The notes beneath the pieces were generated by a model that was not told where the DNA came from, made no database searches, and worked only from the letters and a program-made list of their open reading frames with translations. 64,000 nucleotides of DNA. It comes from Chitinophaga pinensis (GTDB lineage: Bacteria; Bacteroidota; Bacteroidia; Chitinophagales; Chitinophagaceae). Below, piece by piece: positions 17,566 to 27,060 of the stretch (position 1 is the stretch's first letter; each line of letters begins with the position of its first letter). Position numbers and translations under genes: made by a program. The stretch spans positions 19,713-83,712 of the forward strand of contig CAMDVD010000007.1 of NCBI GenBank assembly GCA_945878115.1, written 5' to 3'.

Positions 17566-18966
17566 TTAATTCACTACACTTTCTATATAATCATAAACCC
17601 AACTCAACAAACCAATGAGCACAATACCTGCACTGCATATATACAAGCCAATTTTCGTATACGGATTAATGCTTATTTTTTCAACAGGCGTTTCATTTTT
17701 ATCCATGAATACTGCCCGTATGATTCGCAAATAATAATACAAGGAGATAATCATATTCACCGCTGCAATACCAATGAAAATATAATTGCCTGTGGTTGCA
17801 CCTGCACTGAGTAAAAATAATTTACCGAAAAATCCTGCAGTTGGTGGTATGCCCGCTAATGAAAATAAAGACAATGCCAATACCCAACTCAACAATGGAT
17901 TGGTTTGATAAAGCCCTTTATAATCATCGACATTTTCTTTGCCCGTAAAAAAAGAAATCAAATCAGCGACGCCAAAAGCAGCGAGATTAGAGAAAATATA
18001 AATGCAGATAAAATAAATAATAGAAGCCGTTCCTTGTGTAGAATTACTACTCATACCAACCAAAATAAATCCGACTTGCGCAATAGATGAAAAGGCTAGA
18101 AAACGTTTAATATTTTGTTGACGCAAAGCAAATAAATTACCAATAAGCATGGTCATCACCGATAATACCATGATCATATTATACCAAATGTCATGAAGCG
18201 GTTGAAACACTTTGAATAATGTAGAAACGAACACAAAGGCAATAGCGCCTTTTGAAATGACCGATAAAAAAGATGTAACTACCACTGGTGAACCTTCATA
18301 CACATCGGCTGTCCAGAAGTGAAATGGAACCACAGACATTTTGAAAGCGAAGGCGGTAAACAAACATACAAAAGCCAATATTTGCAATGGGCTAGAAGTC
18401 AATAATGCTGGCATTTCCGTAAAACTCAATGTGCCAGTTGCACCGTATAAAAGGGATATCCCAAACAATAGTATACCAGAAGAAAATGCAGAAGACAAAA
18501 TCATTTTTATCGCCGCTTCGGAAGAAACTTTTTTATCTAAATTAAAATTGCTCATCGCTGCAACTGGAATAGTAGCGAGTTCGAGCGACAAATAAAACAT
18601 CAATAAATTGCCACTGGACATCATATAAAACATACCCAACAAAGCGGATAACATCAACATGAAAAATTCAGAGAGATGCTCGCATTTCCTAAACCAATCT
18701 GTAAACAATAAGGAGATAAAAAACATGCCGAGATTCAAAATATTTTTTTGCAAAACAATCATAGCATTCGTTTGATACATACTGTCAAACAATTTTCCTT
18801 CGGCATTCAAAAAGAAACCAGCGACAAAATTAATCAACAATAAAACTTGAATAAATTGCAGTAGTTTGTCGTTCGCTAAGCCCTTACTAATTTTTATGAA
18901 TAGCAATAAAAAAAGGATTGCCATGATTAGCAATTCGGGTTTCATCAATGTAAAAAACTCATTCAT
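17566..18966 (-). CDS. nuoN: NADH-quinone oxidoreductase subunit N
   Basis: A 466-residue membrane subunit of complex I, one of three antiporter-like proton-pumping subunits. About 14 hydrophobic segments are visible; family segments include YLSLELATIPVAAMSNF with the conserved Glu, KMSVVPFHFWTADVYEGSPVVVTSFLSV with Lys and His, KRFLAFSSIAQVGFILVG and SLAGIPPTAGFFGK. It lies 9 bp after nuoM at the downstream end of the cluster. It is slightly shorter at the N-terminus than the E. coli protein, as is usual in Bacteroidota. Confidence 0.95.
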   Translation of the reverse strand: MNEFFTLMKPELLIMAILFLLLFIKISKGLANDKLLQFIQVLLLINFVAGFFLNAEGKLFDSMYQTNAMIVLQKNILNLGMFFISLLFTDWFRKCEHLSEFFMLMLSALLGMFYMMSSGNLLMFYLSLELATIPVAAMSNFNLDKKVSSEAAIKMILSSAFSSGILLFGISLLYGATGTLSFTEMPALLTSSPLQILAFVCLFTAFAFKMSVVPFHFWTADVYEGSPVVVTSFLSVISKGAIAFVFVSTLFKVFQPLHDIWYNMIMVLSVMTMLIGNLFALRQQNIKRFLAFSSIAQVGFILVGMSSNSTQGTASIIYFICIYIFSNLAAFGVADLISFFTGKENVDDYKGLYQTNPLLSWVLALSLFSLAGIPPTAGFFGKLFLLSAGATTGNYIFIGIAAVNMIISLYYYLRIIRAVFMDKNETPVEKISINPYTKIGLYICSAGIVLIGLLSWVYDYIESVVN

Positions 18967-18975
18967 ACTTCGTTT

Positions 18976-20454
18976 TTATTTTGCCATTTGTATTTTCTGC
19001 ATGATCAATTCTGCACCCGGACTTACTAAATCGTTTAGCCAAAACGGCGCAACCCCAATGGCGATTATTCCTACTAGTAAAATAATAGTCGCTAGTTTTT
19101 CAGGCCAAGCTGCATCACTTAAGTTATTATATTCTTCCTTCAAAGGACCCATCGCTGTTCTACCAATCGCCCGTAAAATATATACTGCAGTCACCACTAT
19201 ACTCATGCAACCTGCTACAGTAACTATTCGATGGAAGGTATCTGGGTTTTCCCAAGAACCAACAAAGATGGTCATTTCAGCGACAAATCCACTTAGTCCT
19301 GGCAAGCCCAATGAACATAATCCAACGATGAATAACAGTGTAATGGTGAATGGCATTACTTTCAACAATCCACCCATTTCATTCACTTGCCTTGTATGTG
19401 TACGTTCGTAGATAATGCCAATGACTGCGAAGAAAAGTGCAGTCATTAAACCATGACTTACCATTTGCATAATGGCGCCAGTGATGGCAACTTTCGTCAA
19501 CATACCAATGCCTAATAATACAAAACCACAATGGCTGATGGATGAATATGCATTGATATACTTTAAATCTTTTTGCATCATCGTGGCAAAGGCTCCATAT
19601 AAAATAGCAATGGCAGAAAGCAATAGAATAATATTAGCATATTCCTTTGCACCTTCAGGAAGTAAATAAGTAGCTACTCGCAAACAACCATAACCACCGA
19701 GTTTCATGGATATCCCTGCTAAAAACATTGAACCTGCAGTTGGTGCAGACGAATGTCCATCAGGAACCCAAGTATGAAAAGGAAACAAAGCAGTGAAAAC
19801 ACCAAAGCCAACAAAAAGCAATGGGAAACAAATGTGTTGTGTCCAAGTAGGAATAGTCGTTTGTGCTAATTGTAGAATATCAAATGATTTGCCTCCTCCA
19901 AAATACAAAATAAACATGCCGACTAATACAAGCGCAGAGCCAGTCATAAGCATCAATGCCAGTTTGTTCGCACTGTATTCTTTCTTGCCACTTCCCCAAA
20001 CACCTATCAATAAATATTTAGGAATAACAGCAATTTCTAAAAAGAAGAATAACACAAATAAATCGAGTGAAATAAAAAAACCGTATGCGCCCATGCTCAA
20101 TAAAATGAGAAGAAAATAAAATTCCTTCGTCATCTTTTCCATTTTCCACGACATCAGAACCCCTGCTACGACAACAAATGCGGTAAGCATAATCATGGCT
20201 ACAGATATACCATCCACACCAAGATGTAAATTGATATTCCAACTTTTAAATAAAGGCATGTTTTGCTCAAACAACATCTGTGCTGTGTCGCCATGGTTGC
20301 GTGCGTTAGTATACACTACATATAAGCCGAGTGATAAAATCAATTGTATCGCAGAACCAAAAAATGCAATCCATCGAACCTGATTATTGTTTTGCATCAT
20401 GAAGACCGCAACTGCAGTAAGCAAAGGAATCAGTATGAGTAATAATAAATTCAT
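18976..20454 (-). CDS. nuoM: NADH-quinone oxidoreductase subunit M
   Basis: A 492-residue antiporter-like membrane subunit of complex I. Conserved segments are LFVLFFFLEIAVIPKYLLIG with the pump Glu, ALFPFHTWVPDGHSSAPTAG (Lys replaced in the usual pattern for this loop), KDLKYINAYSSISHCGFVLL and LCSLGLPGLSGFVAEMTIFV. The WVPDGHSSAPTAGSM sequence is typical of NuoM. It is 21 bp downstream of nuoL and 9 bp upstream of nuoN. Confidence 0.96.
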   Translation of the reverse strand: MNLLLLILIPLLTAVAVFMMQNNNQVRWIAFFGSAIQLILSLGLYVVYTNARNHGDTAQMLFEQNMPLFKSWNINLHLGVDGISVAMIMLTAFVVVAGVLMSWKMEKMTKEFYFLLILLSMGAYGFFISLDLFVLFFFLEIAVIPKYLLIGVWGSGKKEYSANKLALMLMTGSALVLVGMFILYFGGGKSFDILQLAQTTIPTWTQHICFPLLFVGFGVFTALFPFHTWVPDGHSSAPTAGSMFLAGISMKLGGYGCLRVATYLLPEGAKEYANIILLLSAIAILYGAFATMMQKDLKYINAYSSISHCGFVLLGIGMLTKVAITGAIMQMVSHGLMTALFFAVIGIIYERTHTRQVNEMGGLLKVMPFTITLLFIVGLCSLGLPGLSGFVAEMTIFVGSWENPDTFHRIVTVAGCMSIVVTAVYILRAIGRTAMGPLKEEYNNLSDAAWPEKLATIILLVGIIAIGVAPFWLNDLVSPGAELIMQKIQMAK

Positions 20455-20475
20455 TCTTTTGTTTTAAAATATTTT

Positions 20476-22422
20476 TTACTTCCACATATAAATAAACACC
20501 ATCGCCAAACCAAACACACCAACTAAAAAATAAACAGCGTATTCCTGCACTTTTCCAGATTGTATTTTTTTGATTTTTTCAGAAAGGACTTGGGTCGTAT
20601 TACCAGTAGCATTCACTAAACCGTCCACCACATTTTTATCGAACCAAGCTGCTGGTTTCCCTATGCAATTAAATAATATTTTTTGGGTGATAAATAAATA
20701 AATTTCATCGATATAAAATTTATGATACGCTATTTGGTACAAAGCTCGCAAACTAGAAGCCATTTTGTCTGGTTTGTCATTTTCTGTTTTGTATAAAAAT
20801 AATGCGGTAAATATGCCAGTTAATCCAAGCGCAACAGGTGCAATGGAAAACTGCAAATGAAATTCACTCACTAAAGCTGTTCCATCTGAACTTACAAATT
20901 TTCCGAAAGGAATAAAACCCGCCAAGCAAGCGCCAACAGACAATAATACCAAAGGCATCATCATTACAAATCCTCCTTCACCATGGTGCCCATGTTCATC
21001 TTGATGATTTGGGTGATAAGATTTGTTCCAGAAAATACTGAAGTATAAACGAAACATATAAAATGCAGTAAGTCCAGAGGTAATGAGTGCCATCCAATAA
21101 ATCGTTTGATTGTGTTGGAAAGCAGCTAATAGAATTTCTTCTTTACTAAAAAATCCGGCGAATGGTGGTACACCCGAAATAGCCAAGCAAGCAATTAAAA
21201 AAGTAAAATGCGTGATGGGCAATTGTTTTCTTAAACCGCCCATGTCTTTCATGTTATTACTATGTACAAAATGAATCACTGCGCCAGCACCTAGGAATAG
21301 CAAGGCTTTGAACAAGGCATGTGTAAATAAATGAAACATAGAAGCAGTATAACCAAGTCCTTCTTCGCCACCATATTTGGATACGCCCAAAGCAAACATC
21401 ATAAATCCAATTTGTGACATGGTAGAAAATGCAAGTACTCTTTTAATGTCGGTTTGTGTACATGCAATGATGGCTGCAAACAATGCAGATATAGCACCAA
21501 CATAAGCTACTATTTCTAAGGCATCGGGAGCGGATATGGCAAAGATTGGGAATAAACGAGCTACTAAAAAAACGCCCGCAACTACCATCGTTGCTGCATG
21601 TATCAAAGCAGAAACTGGTGTTGGACCTTCCATCGCATCTGGCAACCAAATGTGTAAAGGGAACATGGCACTTTTTCCTGCACCACCAACAAACACTAAA
21701 ATCATTCCCCAAGTTAAGGCGGATATGCCTAGGAAGGAAGCGGCAAGGGCTGACTTTAATTCATTGGATTCGGGTGAAGTCAAACGTTGAATCAATGTAT
21801 TGAAATCTAAAGTACCTGCATAAAAGGAAAGAACTAAAATGCCAATCAAAAATCCTAAGTCTGCAAATCTTGTCACAATAAATGCTTTTTTGCAAGCCGC
21901 AACAGCACTTGGTTTTTCGTAATAATAACCGATGAGTAAGAAGGAAGAAACGCCTACCAATTCCCAGAAAATATAAATTTGAAATATATTGGATGCTACG
22001 ACCAAGCCCAACATAGAGAAAGTAAACAATCCTAAAAATGCATAATAAGTTGGAAATCTTTCTTCACCTTTCAAATAACCCAAACTATAAATATGTACCA
22101 TCAATGAAATGAGCGTAACAACAACCAACATCATGGCTGTAATTGGATCTAATAAAATTCCCATATTGATAGACAATCCTTCGGAAAAGGCTAACCACAA
22201 ATAGTTGAAAGGAATTAGTTTTTGATAAACGCCATTTATTTTGCCATATTCAAAGAAGTATCCATAAGCAGTATAAAAGGCAAGACAGGTTGAAATGAAA
22301 GAAAGACAAGTACTAATAATACCAGCCGTATTTTTTAAATAGGTTCTGCCAAATAAACCCATGATGAGAAAACTCAGCAAAGGCAAAAGGACAATAAGCA
22401 TTATATAGGTTGCGTTCGGCAT
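20476..22422 (-). CDS. nuoL: NADH-quinone oxidoreductase subunit L
   Basis: A 648-residue distal antiporter-like subunit carrying the long lateral C-terminal helix. Conserved segments are YIFWELVGVSSFLLIGYYYE, GKSAMFPLHIWLPDAMEGPT followed by PVSALIHAATMVVAGVFLVAR, TDIKRVLAFSTMSQIGFMMFALG and ISGVPPFAGFFSKEEIL. A histidine-rich loop (HPNHQDEHGHHGEGG, about 480) precedes the last part, where LAMVFIYMW ends the protein. Residues for proton translocation (Glu, Lys and His of these loops) are present. Confidence 0.96.
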   Translation of the reverse strand: MPNATYIMLIVLLPLLSFLIMGLFGRTYLKNTAGIISTCLSFISTCLAFYTAYGYFFEYGKINGVYQKLIPFNYLWLAFSEGLSINMGILLDPITAMMLVVVTLISLMVHIYSLGYLKGEERFPTYYAFLGLFTFSMLGLVVASNIFQIYIFWELVGVSSFLLIGYYYEKPSAVAACKKAFIVTRFADLGFLIGILVLSFYAGTLDFNTLIQRLTSPESNELKSALAASFLGISALTWGMILVFVGGAGKSAMFPLHIWLPDAMEGPTPVSALIHAATMVVAGVFLVARLFPIFAISAPDALEIVAYVGAISALFAAIIACTQTDIKRVLAFSTMSQIGFMMFALGVSKYGGEEGLGYTASMFHLFTHALFKALLFLGAGAVIHFVHSNNMKDMGGLRKQLPITHFTFLIACLAISGVPPFAGFFSKEEILLAAFQHNQTIYWMALITSGLTAFYMFRLYFSIFWNKSYHPNHQDEHGHHGEGGFVMMMPLVLLSVGACLAGFIPFGKFVSSDGTALVSEFHLQFSIAPVALGLTGIFTALFLYKTENDKPDKMASSLRALYQIAYHKFYIDEIYLFITQKILFNCIGKPAAWFDKNVVDGLVNATGNTTQVLSEKIKKIQSGKVQEYAVYFLVGVFGLAMVFIYMWK

Positions 22423-22428
22423 AGTCGT

Positions 22429-22743
22429 TTAATATTTCATTTCTTCTGTTTCCTCCACATCTATGGATTGAAAATTTTTGGTCAAATTAATAATGATAGC
22501 AATGGCAACGGCTGCTTCTGCTGCTGCAATGGCAATCACAAAAATGGTAAAGAATAAACCGTCGAGTTTATCCGCCCAAACATATTTATTGAATGCAATA
22601 AAATTTAGATTCACACTGTTCAGAATTAATTCGATACTCATCAACATCGCAATCAAATTTCGTCGGGTCAAGAAACCGTACACACCAATAAAAAAAAGTG
22701 CGGCACTAATAAATAGCAAGTGATATAATCCAGGTTCCATCAT
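22429..22743 (-). CDS. nuoK: NADH-quinone oxidoreductase subunit K
   Basis: A 104-residue, three-helix membrane subunit of complex I. The segments GVYGFLTRRNLIAMLMSIEL and AAAEAAVAIAIIINLTKNF carry the conserved intramembrane glutamates of the E-channel. The start overlaps the nuoJ stop by 4 bp (ATGA), suggesting translational coupling, and nuoL follows after 6 bp. Confidence 0.95.
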   Translation of the reverse strand: MMEPGLYHLLFISAALFFIGVYGFLTRRNLIAMLMSIELILNSVNLNFIAFNKYVWADKLDGLFFTIFVIAIAAAEAAVAIAIIINLTKNFQSIDVEETEEMKY

Positions 22744-23258
22744 GATGTTTGGGTTGGGGTTCGTAAAGCAATGACAATAGAGCCAATCAACGCAGCCAAC
22801 AAAAGAATACTCACTACTTCAAAAGGCAAGGCATAACCACCTTTATCTACACCCAACATTTGATTACCGATATTGGTGACAGAAGGAGATAGGCTCAGAT
22901 TTTTTGTAGCGGTAAAATTGTTTTGTACAATTTGTATCATCACCAATGCAAAGCCACAAAATGCAGCAATTGCAGCAAATATTTGTTGACCTGTTTTTTT
23001 GACTAACATCTTTTCGCCAGCTTGTTGGGTCAGAAAAATAGAAAAGATAATGAGTACTGTAATGCCACCAACATACACAACAACTTGTACCGCAGCAATG
23101 AACTCATATTGAAGCCAGAAATACATACCAGCCATACCGATCAAAGAAAACAATAAATAAATAGCTGCTCTAAATAACTGGCGAGTAGTTACAGCAAGCA
23201 AACCGCTACCAAGTATCATGGCAGCCAGTAAATAAAAAAGTATGTTCGCTCCGTTCAT
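22740..23258 (-). CDS. nuoJ: NADH-quinone oxidoreductase subunit J
   Basis: A 172-residue membrane subunit of complex I with five hydrophobic helices. The family segment YEFIAAVQVVVYVGGITVLI followed by IFSIFLT lies around residues 51-78. Its start is separated from the upstream nuoI stop by a 325-bp gap full of repeats (23259-23583), unusual within a nuo operon. It overlaps nuoK by 4 bp. Confidence 0.93.
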   Translation of the reverse strand: MNGANILFYLLAAMILGSGLLAVTTRQLFRAAIYLLFSLIGMAGMYFWLQYEFIAAVQVVVYVGGITVLIIFSIFLTQQAGEKMLVKKTGQQIFAAIAAFCGFALVMIQIVQNNFTATKNLSLSPSVTNIGNQMLGVDKGGYALPFEVVSILLLAALIGSIVIALRTPTQTS

Positions 23259-23311
23259 TATCTATGCTTGTTATTTATTTTATTATAGTCCGTTTTTAAT
23301 GAAAAAAATTT

Positions 23312-23400
23312 GGGCGGCACACACGCTTTTCGCTGCAAGTCCTCCCATGCGAAGGGCATGGTGTGGGCTTTCCGCTACAATCGTTGCCGCAATACATCGA
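23312..23400 (+). repeat. Interspersed GGCGGCA...TTGCCGC repeat, copy 2, inside the nuo cluster
   Basis: It begins GGGCGGCACACACGC and ends TCCGCTACAATCGTTGCCGC plus AATACATC. It lies between nuoI and nuoJ in the opposite orientation to the operon. The middle holds the palindrome CCATGCGAAGGGCATGG, which differs from the other copies. Confidence 0.75.
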
Positions 23401-23449
23401 CATTTAAATTTCATTTTTCTCATTTCATTTTCAATTCACCGTTTTACAT

Positions 23450-23590
23450 TTTTATCCAGGGACTTTACCCCTCGCTATCCTATGTCGCCCTTTCAGGGCT
23501 TTTCCTCTTTTCACTTTCCTCTTTTCACATCCCACTACTCACTTCTCACATCTCACATCTCACTACTCACATCTCACATCTCACTACTCA
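23450..23590. repeat. GC-hairpin repeat plus CTCACAT minisatellite between nuoJ and nuoI
   Basis: The first part, about 23455-23510 (CAGGGACTTTACCCCTCGCT and CGCCCTTTCAGGGCTTTT), belongs to the family that forms the tandem array at 26361-26548. It is followed by an imperfect minisatellite of CTCACATCTCACATCTCACT units at about 23524-23590. The nuoI stop codon (23584-23586) lies inside the minisatellite, so the repeat reaches the very end of the gene. Confidence 0.7.
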
Positions 23591-24060
23591 ACCCCATCCA
23601 TTATTTTAGATCCTTCAAAATTTAGTACTTTGGTTAATTGGCTTCTATCGTAAACACTATGTTCAAAGGTCTGTGCCATTTTAATCGCATCCGAAGGACA
23701 TGCTGTGATACATAAATTGCACATTGTACAAAGTTCCAAATGGTAAACCAGTTTGTCGATTGCTTTTTTCTTTTTCCCTTCTGGTGTAAGATCAAATTTA
23801 GTTATCACTTTGATAGTCCCATTCGGACAAGCCAATTCACATGCCGTGCAACCGGTACAACGATGTTCATTATTTTCATCGTGAGGCATAACCACTTCTC
23901 CCTTAAATCGTTGCGCCAAATTTAATGTAGCCCGGTTATCAGGATATTGCTCAGTAATAATTTCTTTATGATGTGTAAAATAAAAGAGTGTCCGCCTAAG
24001 GCCAACAACAAGTGATTTTAATCCACTATAAATTTCTTTGATATAGTTTATTATAAACAT
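23584..24060 (-). CDS. nuoI: NADH-quinone oxidoreductase subunit I (two 4Fe-4S clusters)
   Basis: A 158-residue peripheral-arm subunit that carries clusters N6a and N6b to the quinone site. The cluster motifs are CTGCTACELACPNGTIKV (about 68-79) and CTMCNLCITACPSDAIKM (about 113-124), both complete CxxCxxCxxxCP. The N-terminal amphipathic segment (IKEIYSGLKSLVVGLRRTLF) fits membrane contact. The coding end runs into a minisatellite, and nuoH is 54 bp upstream. With no NuoG in the cluster, these clusters would have to be fed by another electron-input module. Confidence 0.94.
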   Translation of the reverse strand: MFIINYIKEIYSGLKSLVVGLRRTLFYFTHHKEIITEQYPDNRATLNLAQRFKGEVVMPHDENNEHRCTGCTACELACPNGTIKVITKFDLTPEGKKKKAIDKLVYHLELCTMCNLCITACPSDAIKMAQTFEHSVYDRSQLTKVLNFEGSKIMDGVE

Positions 24061-24114
24061 GTGTTTCGTTTAAGGTTAGCCTGTTTTTGGTTTTGATTCA
24101 TCACACTTTTCATT

Positions 24115-25197
24115 TTAAAAATACCATCCCAATATGGCCATCGCCGTTACCAATAAAAGATTGAACATACTGATGGGCAATAAATATTTCCATTCCAAAT
24201 TTAATAATTGATCTATTCTTAATCGTGGGAAAGTCCATCGGAACCACATGATTAAAAATATCAGAAAAAATATTTTGCCAAAGAACCACAAGCTAGAAGG
24301 AATAAAATCCATGATATGATTAAATGCTTCCCAATGTCCAATATGCAATGGCATCCATCCGCCAAAAAATAAAGTAGCACCAATGGCACACACGATAAAC
24401 ACATTGACATATTCTGCTAAAAAAAACAAAGCGAACTTCATACCAGAATACTCCGTATGAAACCCAGCCGTTAATTCCGATTCAGCTTCTGCCAAATCAA
24501 ATGGTGCACGATTGGTTTCGGCGGTTGCAGCAATTAAGAAAATAATAAAAGCAATGAATACTGGAATATGTCCCTTGAAAATCCACCAGCCATTGGATTG
24601 TGAAGCAATGATATCATTCAAATTCAAACTACCAACCAGTACGACAATACATAATATGGATAGACCTGCCGACAATTCATAACTCACAATTTGCGCACCG
24701 CTTCGCATGGCACCAAGTAAAGAATATTTATTGTTACTTGCCCATCCAGCCATTAATATACTGATGACCGAAACCGAAGAAATTGCAGAAACATATAGTA
24801 CGCCTATATTCAAATTCCACATGGTCAAATCCTTCGCAAAAGCAATTGGCGCCATGAGCAACATGGATACAATAATGGCAATATAAGGTGCTAAATTGAA
24901 TAAAAATTTATCGGCACCTGTTGGGGTCATGCCTTCTTTTACCAATAATTTTACGGTATCAGCCATGGATTGAAACATACCTTTTGGTCCAACTCGATTT
25001 GGTCCCAAACGGATTTGAATCCATGCAGAAACTTTTCTTTCCATCATCACCAGTACAAGGCCTAAAATAGCAAATAAGCTAATGACACAAACACCTACTA
25101 TTACCATTTCGACAACGGTAACTACAGTAGATGGAAAAGTTTTACTCAACCATTCGTGTATTCCACTTGCTATATTTGATAAACTCCACATCTGCAT
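24115..25197 (-). CDS. nuoH: NADH-quinone oxidoreductase subunit H
   Basis: A 360-residue membrane subunit forming the quinone-chamber entrance and start of the proton path. Signature segments are KVSAWIQIRLGPNRVGPKGM (about 52-71), NRAPFDLAEAESELTAGFHT followed by EYSGMKFALFFLAEY (about 230-264) and WFRWTFPRLRIDQLLNLEWK (about 316-335). About eight transmembrane helices are visible. It begins 4 bp after the nuoD stop. In complete nuo operons, nuoE, nuoF and nuoG would lie between these two genes. Confidence 0.96.
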   Translation of the reverse strand: MQMWSLSNIASGIHEWLSKTFPSTVVTVVEMVIVGVCVISLFAILGLVLVMMERKVSAWIQIRLGPNRVGPKGMFQSMADTVKLLVKEGMTPTGADKFLFNLAPYIAIIVSMLLMAPIAFAKDLTMWNLNIGVLYVSAISSVSVISILMAGWASNNKYSLLGAMRSGAQIVSYELSAGLSILCIVVLVGSLNLNDIIASQSNGWWIFKGHIPVFIAFIIFLIAATAETNRAPFDLAEAESELTAGFHTEYSGMKFALFFLAEYVNVFIVCAIGATLFFGGWMPLHIGHWEAFNHIMDFIPSSLWFFGKIFFLIFLIMWFRWTFPRLRIDQLLNLEWKYLLPISMFNLLLVTAMAILGWYF

Positions 25198-25201
25198 TTT
25201 T

Positions 25202-26317
25202 TTATCTGTCTATATCTGGTATTACTAAATCTAAGGATCCCATCATTGCCACCAAGTCGCCTATTTTACCGCCTCTTGCCATATGGTCGAGAGCGGATAA
25301 ATTAGAAAATCCTGGTGAACGAAACTTTATTCGGTAAGGTGTTGTTCCACCTTCACTCACTATATAAATACCAAATTCGCCACGTGCAGTTTCTACTCTT
25401 TGGTAAAATTCTCCTTTCGGTAATTTCAAAACCGCTTTCGTTTTCGCTTGAAATTCTCCTTCAGGAATATTATCAATTAATTGTTCAATGATACGAATAG
25501 ACTCATTCATTTCTCGAATCCGAATCATATAACGAGCAAAGGAATCGCCAGCCGTTTCTAAGGCTTCATTGAATTCTAGTTTATTATAAATTTCGTAAGG
25601 ATAAATTTTTCGAACATCACAACTTACACCACTTCCTCTTAATGTTGGTCCACTGCAGCCAAAGGATATTGCATCCGCAGCAGATAATACACCCACATTT
25701 TTCATTCTGTTCTGGAAAATAATATTGCCAGTAACCATTTCGTCATACTCCGCAATTTTTCTTTTATAGAGAACGATAAAATCCTTCACCTTTTTTTGAA
25801 AACTCGGATGCAAATCTTCTAATACACCACCCGGTAAAATATAATTCATGGTGAGTCGAGCACCACAGGTATCCTCCATGATTTCGTTGATCACTTCTCT
25901 TTCTCTGAACGCATGAAAGAAAGGCGTGAAGGCACCGAGATCCATTGCCATTGCACCCCACCACAATTCATGGGAAGCAATTCTGGTAAGTTCGTCCATC
26001 AATACCCTAATAACTTGTGCTCGTTCAGGCACTTCTATTTGCATCCCTTTTTCTACGCATAAAGCACATGCATGGTTATTGATATGGGAAGATAAATAAT
26101 CCATGCGACTCGTCACATAAATGAATTGACGATACGTAAGACTCTCACACATTTTTTCTATGGAGCGATGGATATATCCTAAATGGGGTTCCACTTTTTG
26201 GATAGTTTCTCCGTGCAATGTTATCACCAAGTGCAATACACCATGCGTTGCAGGATGTTGTGGACCTACATTGATAATAATATTACCTTCTTCCGTTCTA
26301 CTTAATTCTTCAACCAT
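25202..26317 (-). CDS. nuoD: NADH-quinone oxidoreductase subunit D (49-kDa type)
   Basis: A 371-residue quinone-site subunit related to NiFe-hydrogenase large subunits. It starts close to the conserved INVGPQHPATHGVLHLVI, and continues with HLGYIHRSIEKMCE, MDYLSSHINNHACALCVEKG and the C-terminal RIKFRSPGFSNLSALDHMA and GSLDLVIPDIDR. The quinone-site His in GPQHPATHG is present. It is separate from NuoC, unlike the fused NuoCD of E. coli or Bacteroides. A 282-bp repeat array lies between it and nuoC, and nuoH follows after 4 bp. Confidence 0.96.
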   Translation of the reverse strand: MVEELSRTEEGNIIINVGPQHPATHGVLHLVITLHGETIQKVEPHLGYIHRSIEKMCESLTYRQFIYVTSRMDYLSSHINNHACALCVEKGMQIEVPERAQVIRVLMDELTRIASHELWWGAMAMDLGAFTPFFHAFREREVINEIMEDTCGARLTMNYILPGGVLEDLHPSFQKKVKDFIVLYKRKIAEYDEMVTGNIIFQNRMKNVGVLSAADAISFGCSGPTLRGSGVSCDVRKIYPYEIYNKLEFNEALETAGDSFARYMIRIREMNESIRIIEQLIDNIPEGEFQAKTKAVLKLPKGEFYQRVETARGEFGIYIVSEGGTTPYRIKFRSPGFSNLSALDHMARGGKIGDLVAMMGSLDLVIPDIDR

Positions 26318-26360
26318 TTTTTTATGTGCGATTTTTTAATCGCGAGTTATATCATTTTTT

Positions 26361-26548
26361 TTCATTTTTACCGAGGGGTTTAATCCCTCGCTATTTTTTG
26401 CACATGGGGTTTCACCCCATGCTATTCATATATCGCCCCTTCATTTTTTACCGAGGGGTTTCACCCCCCGCTATTCATATATTGCCCCTTCATTTTTACC
26501 GAGGGGTTTCACCCCCCGCTATTCATATATCGCCCCTTCAGGGCTTTT
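26361..26548. repeat. Tandem palindromic repeat between nuoC and nuoD
   Basis: Four imperfect units of 40-50 bp, each containing a GAGGGGTTTCACCCC hairpin (variants GAGGGGTTTAATCCCTC and ATGGGGTTTCACCCCAT) followed by GCTATTCATATATCGCCCCT. The last unit ends CAGGGCTTTT, which pairs with GCCCCT. A single related unit lies in the other nuo gap at about 23455-23510. Transcripts of the operon would carry a chain of hairpins here. Confidence 0.85.
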
Positions 26549-26599
26549 ACTCACTACTTTTTTCTTACACCTTACGACTTATACCTTACACCTTAAATC

Positions 26600-27058
26600 T
26601 TACAATTTTATCATATTTATCGGATCTTCAAAATCTTTTAGCAGTGGATTTTTTCCTTCCCATCCATCTGGCAAAATAAGTAAGCGCAAGTCGGGATGAT
26701 GAAGAAAATGTACGCCAAACATTTCATACACTTCTCTTTCATGAAACTCTGCTGTGCGCCATATAGATGATACTGATTCGATTTCTGCTTTGCTTCTATT
26801 CAATTTGGATTTGATGACTATATTATGTCTAAAAATTGTAGAAGACAAATGATACACCATGGTAAGATGTGTCTTCCAGTCAACGCAAGTTAAACAAAAT
26901 AAATAATCAAATTGTAGGCTTGCATCTTGACGTAATGTTTGTGCCATAGGCAACCAATCACTCGGTTCTATTTGCATTTGAATCCATTCAGCTCCTTCTT
27001 CGAAAGTGGCTTTAGGAAACAGTTCCGCCAATTTTATTTTCAATTCATCATTCCCCAT
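26600..27058 (-). CDS. nuoC: NADH-quinone oxidoreductase subunit C (30-kDa type)
   Basis: A 152-residue peripheral-arm subunit. The family segments are LFCLTCVDWKTHLTMVYHLS (about 53-72), SVSSIWRTAEFHEREVYEMF (about 96-115) followed by GVHFLHHPDLRLLILPDGWEG, the usual ERExxDxxGxxFxxHPDLRRIL region. It is 2 bp downstream of nuoB. The C-terminal KNPLLKDFE also fits the family. Confidence 0.94.
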   Translation of the reverse strand: MGNDELKIKLAELFPKATFEEGAEWIQMQIEPSDWLPMAQTLRQDASLQFDYLFCLTCVDWKTHLTMVYHLSSTIFRHNIVIKSKLNRSKAEIESVSSIWRTAEFHEREVYEMFGVHFLHHPDLRLLILPDGWEGKNPLLKDFEDPINMIKL

Positions 27059-27060
27059 AT

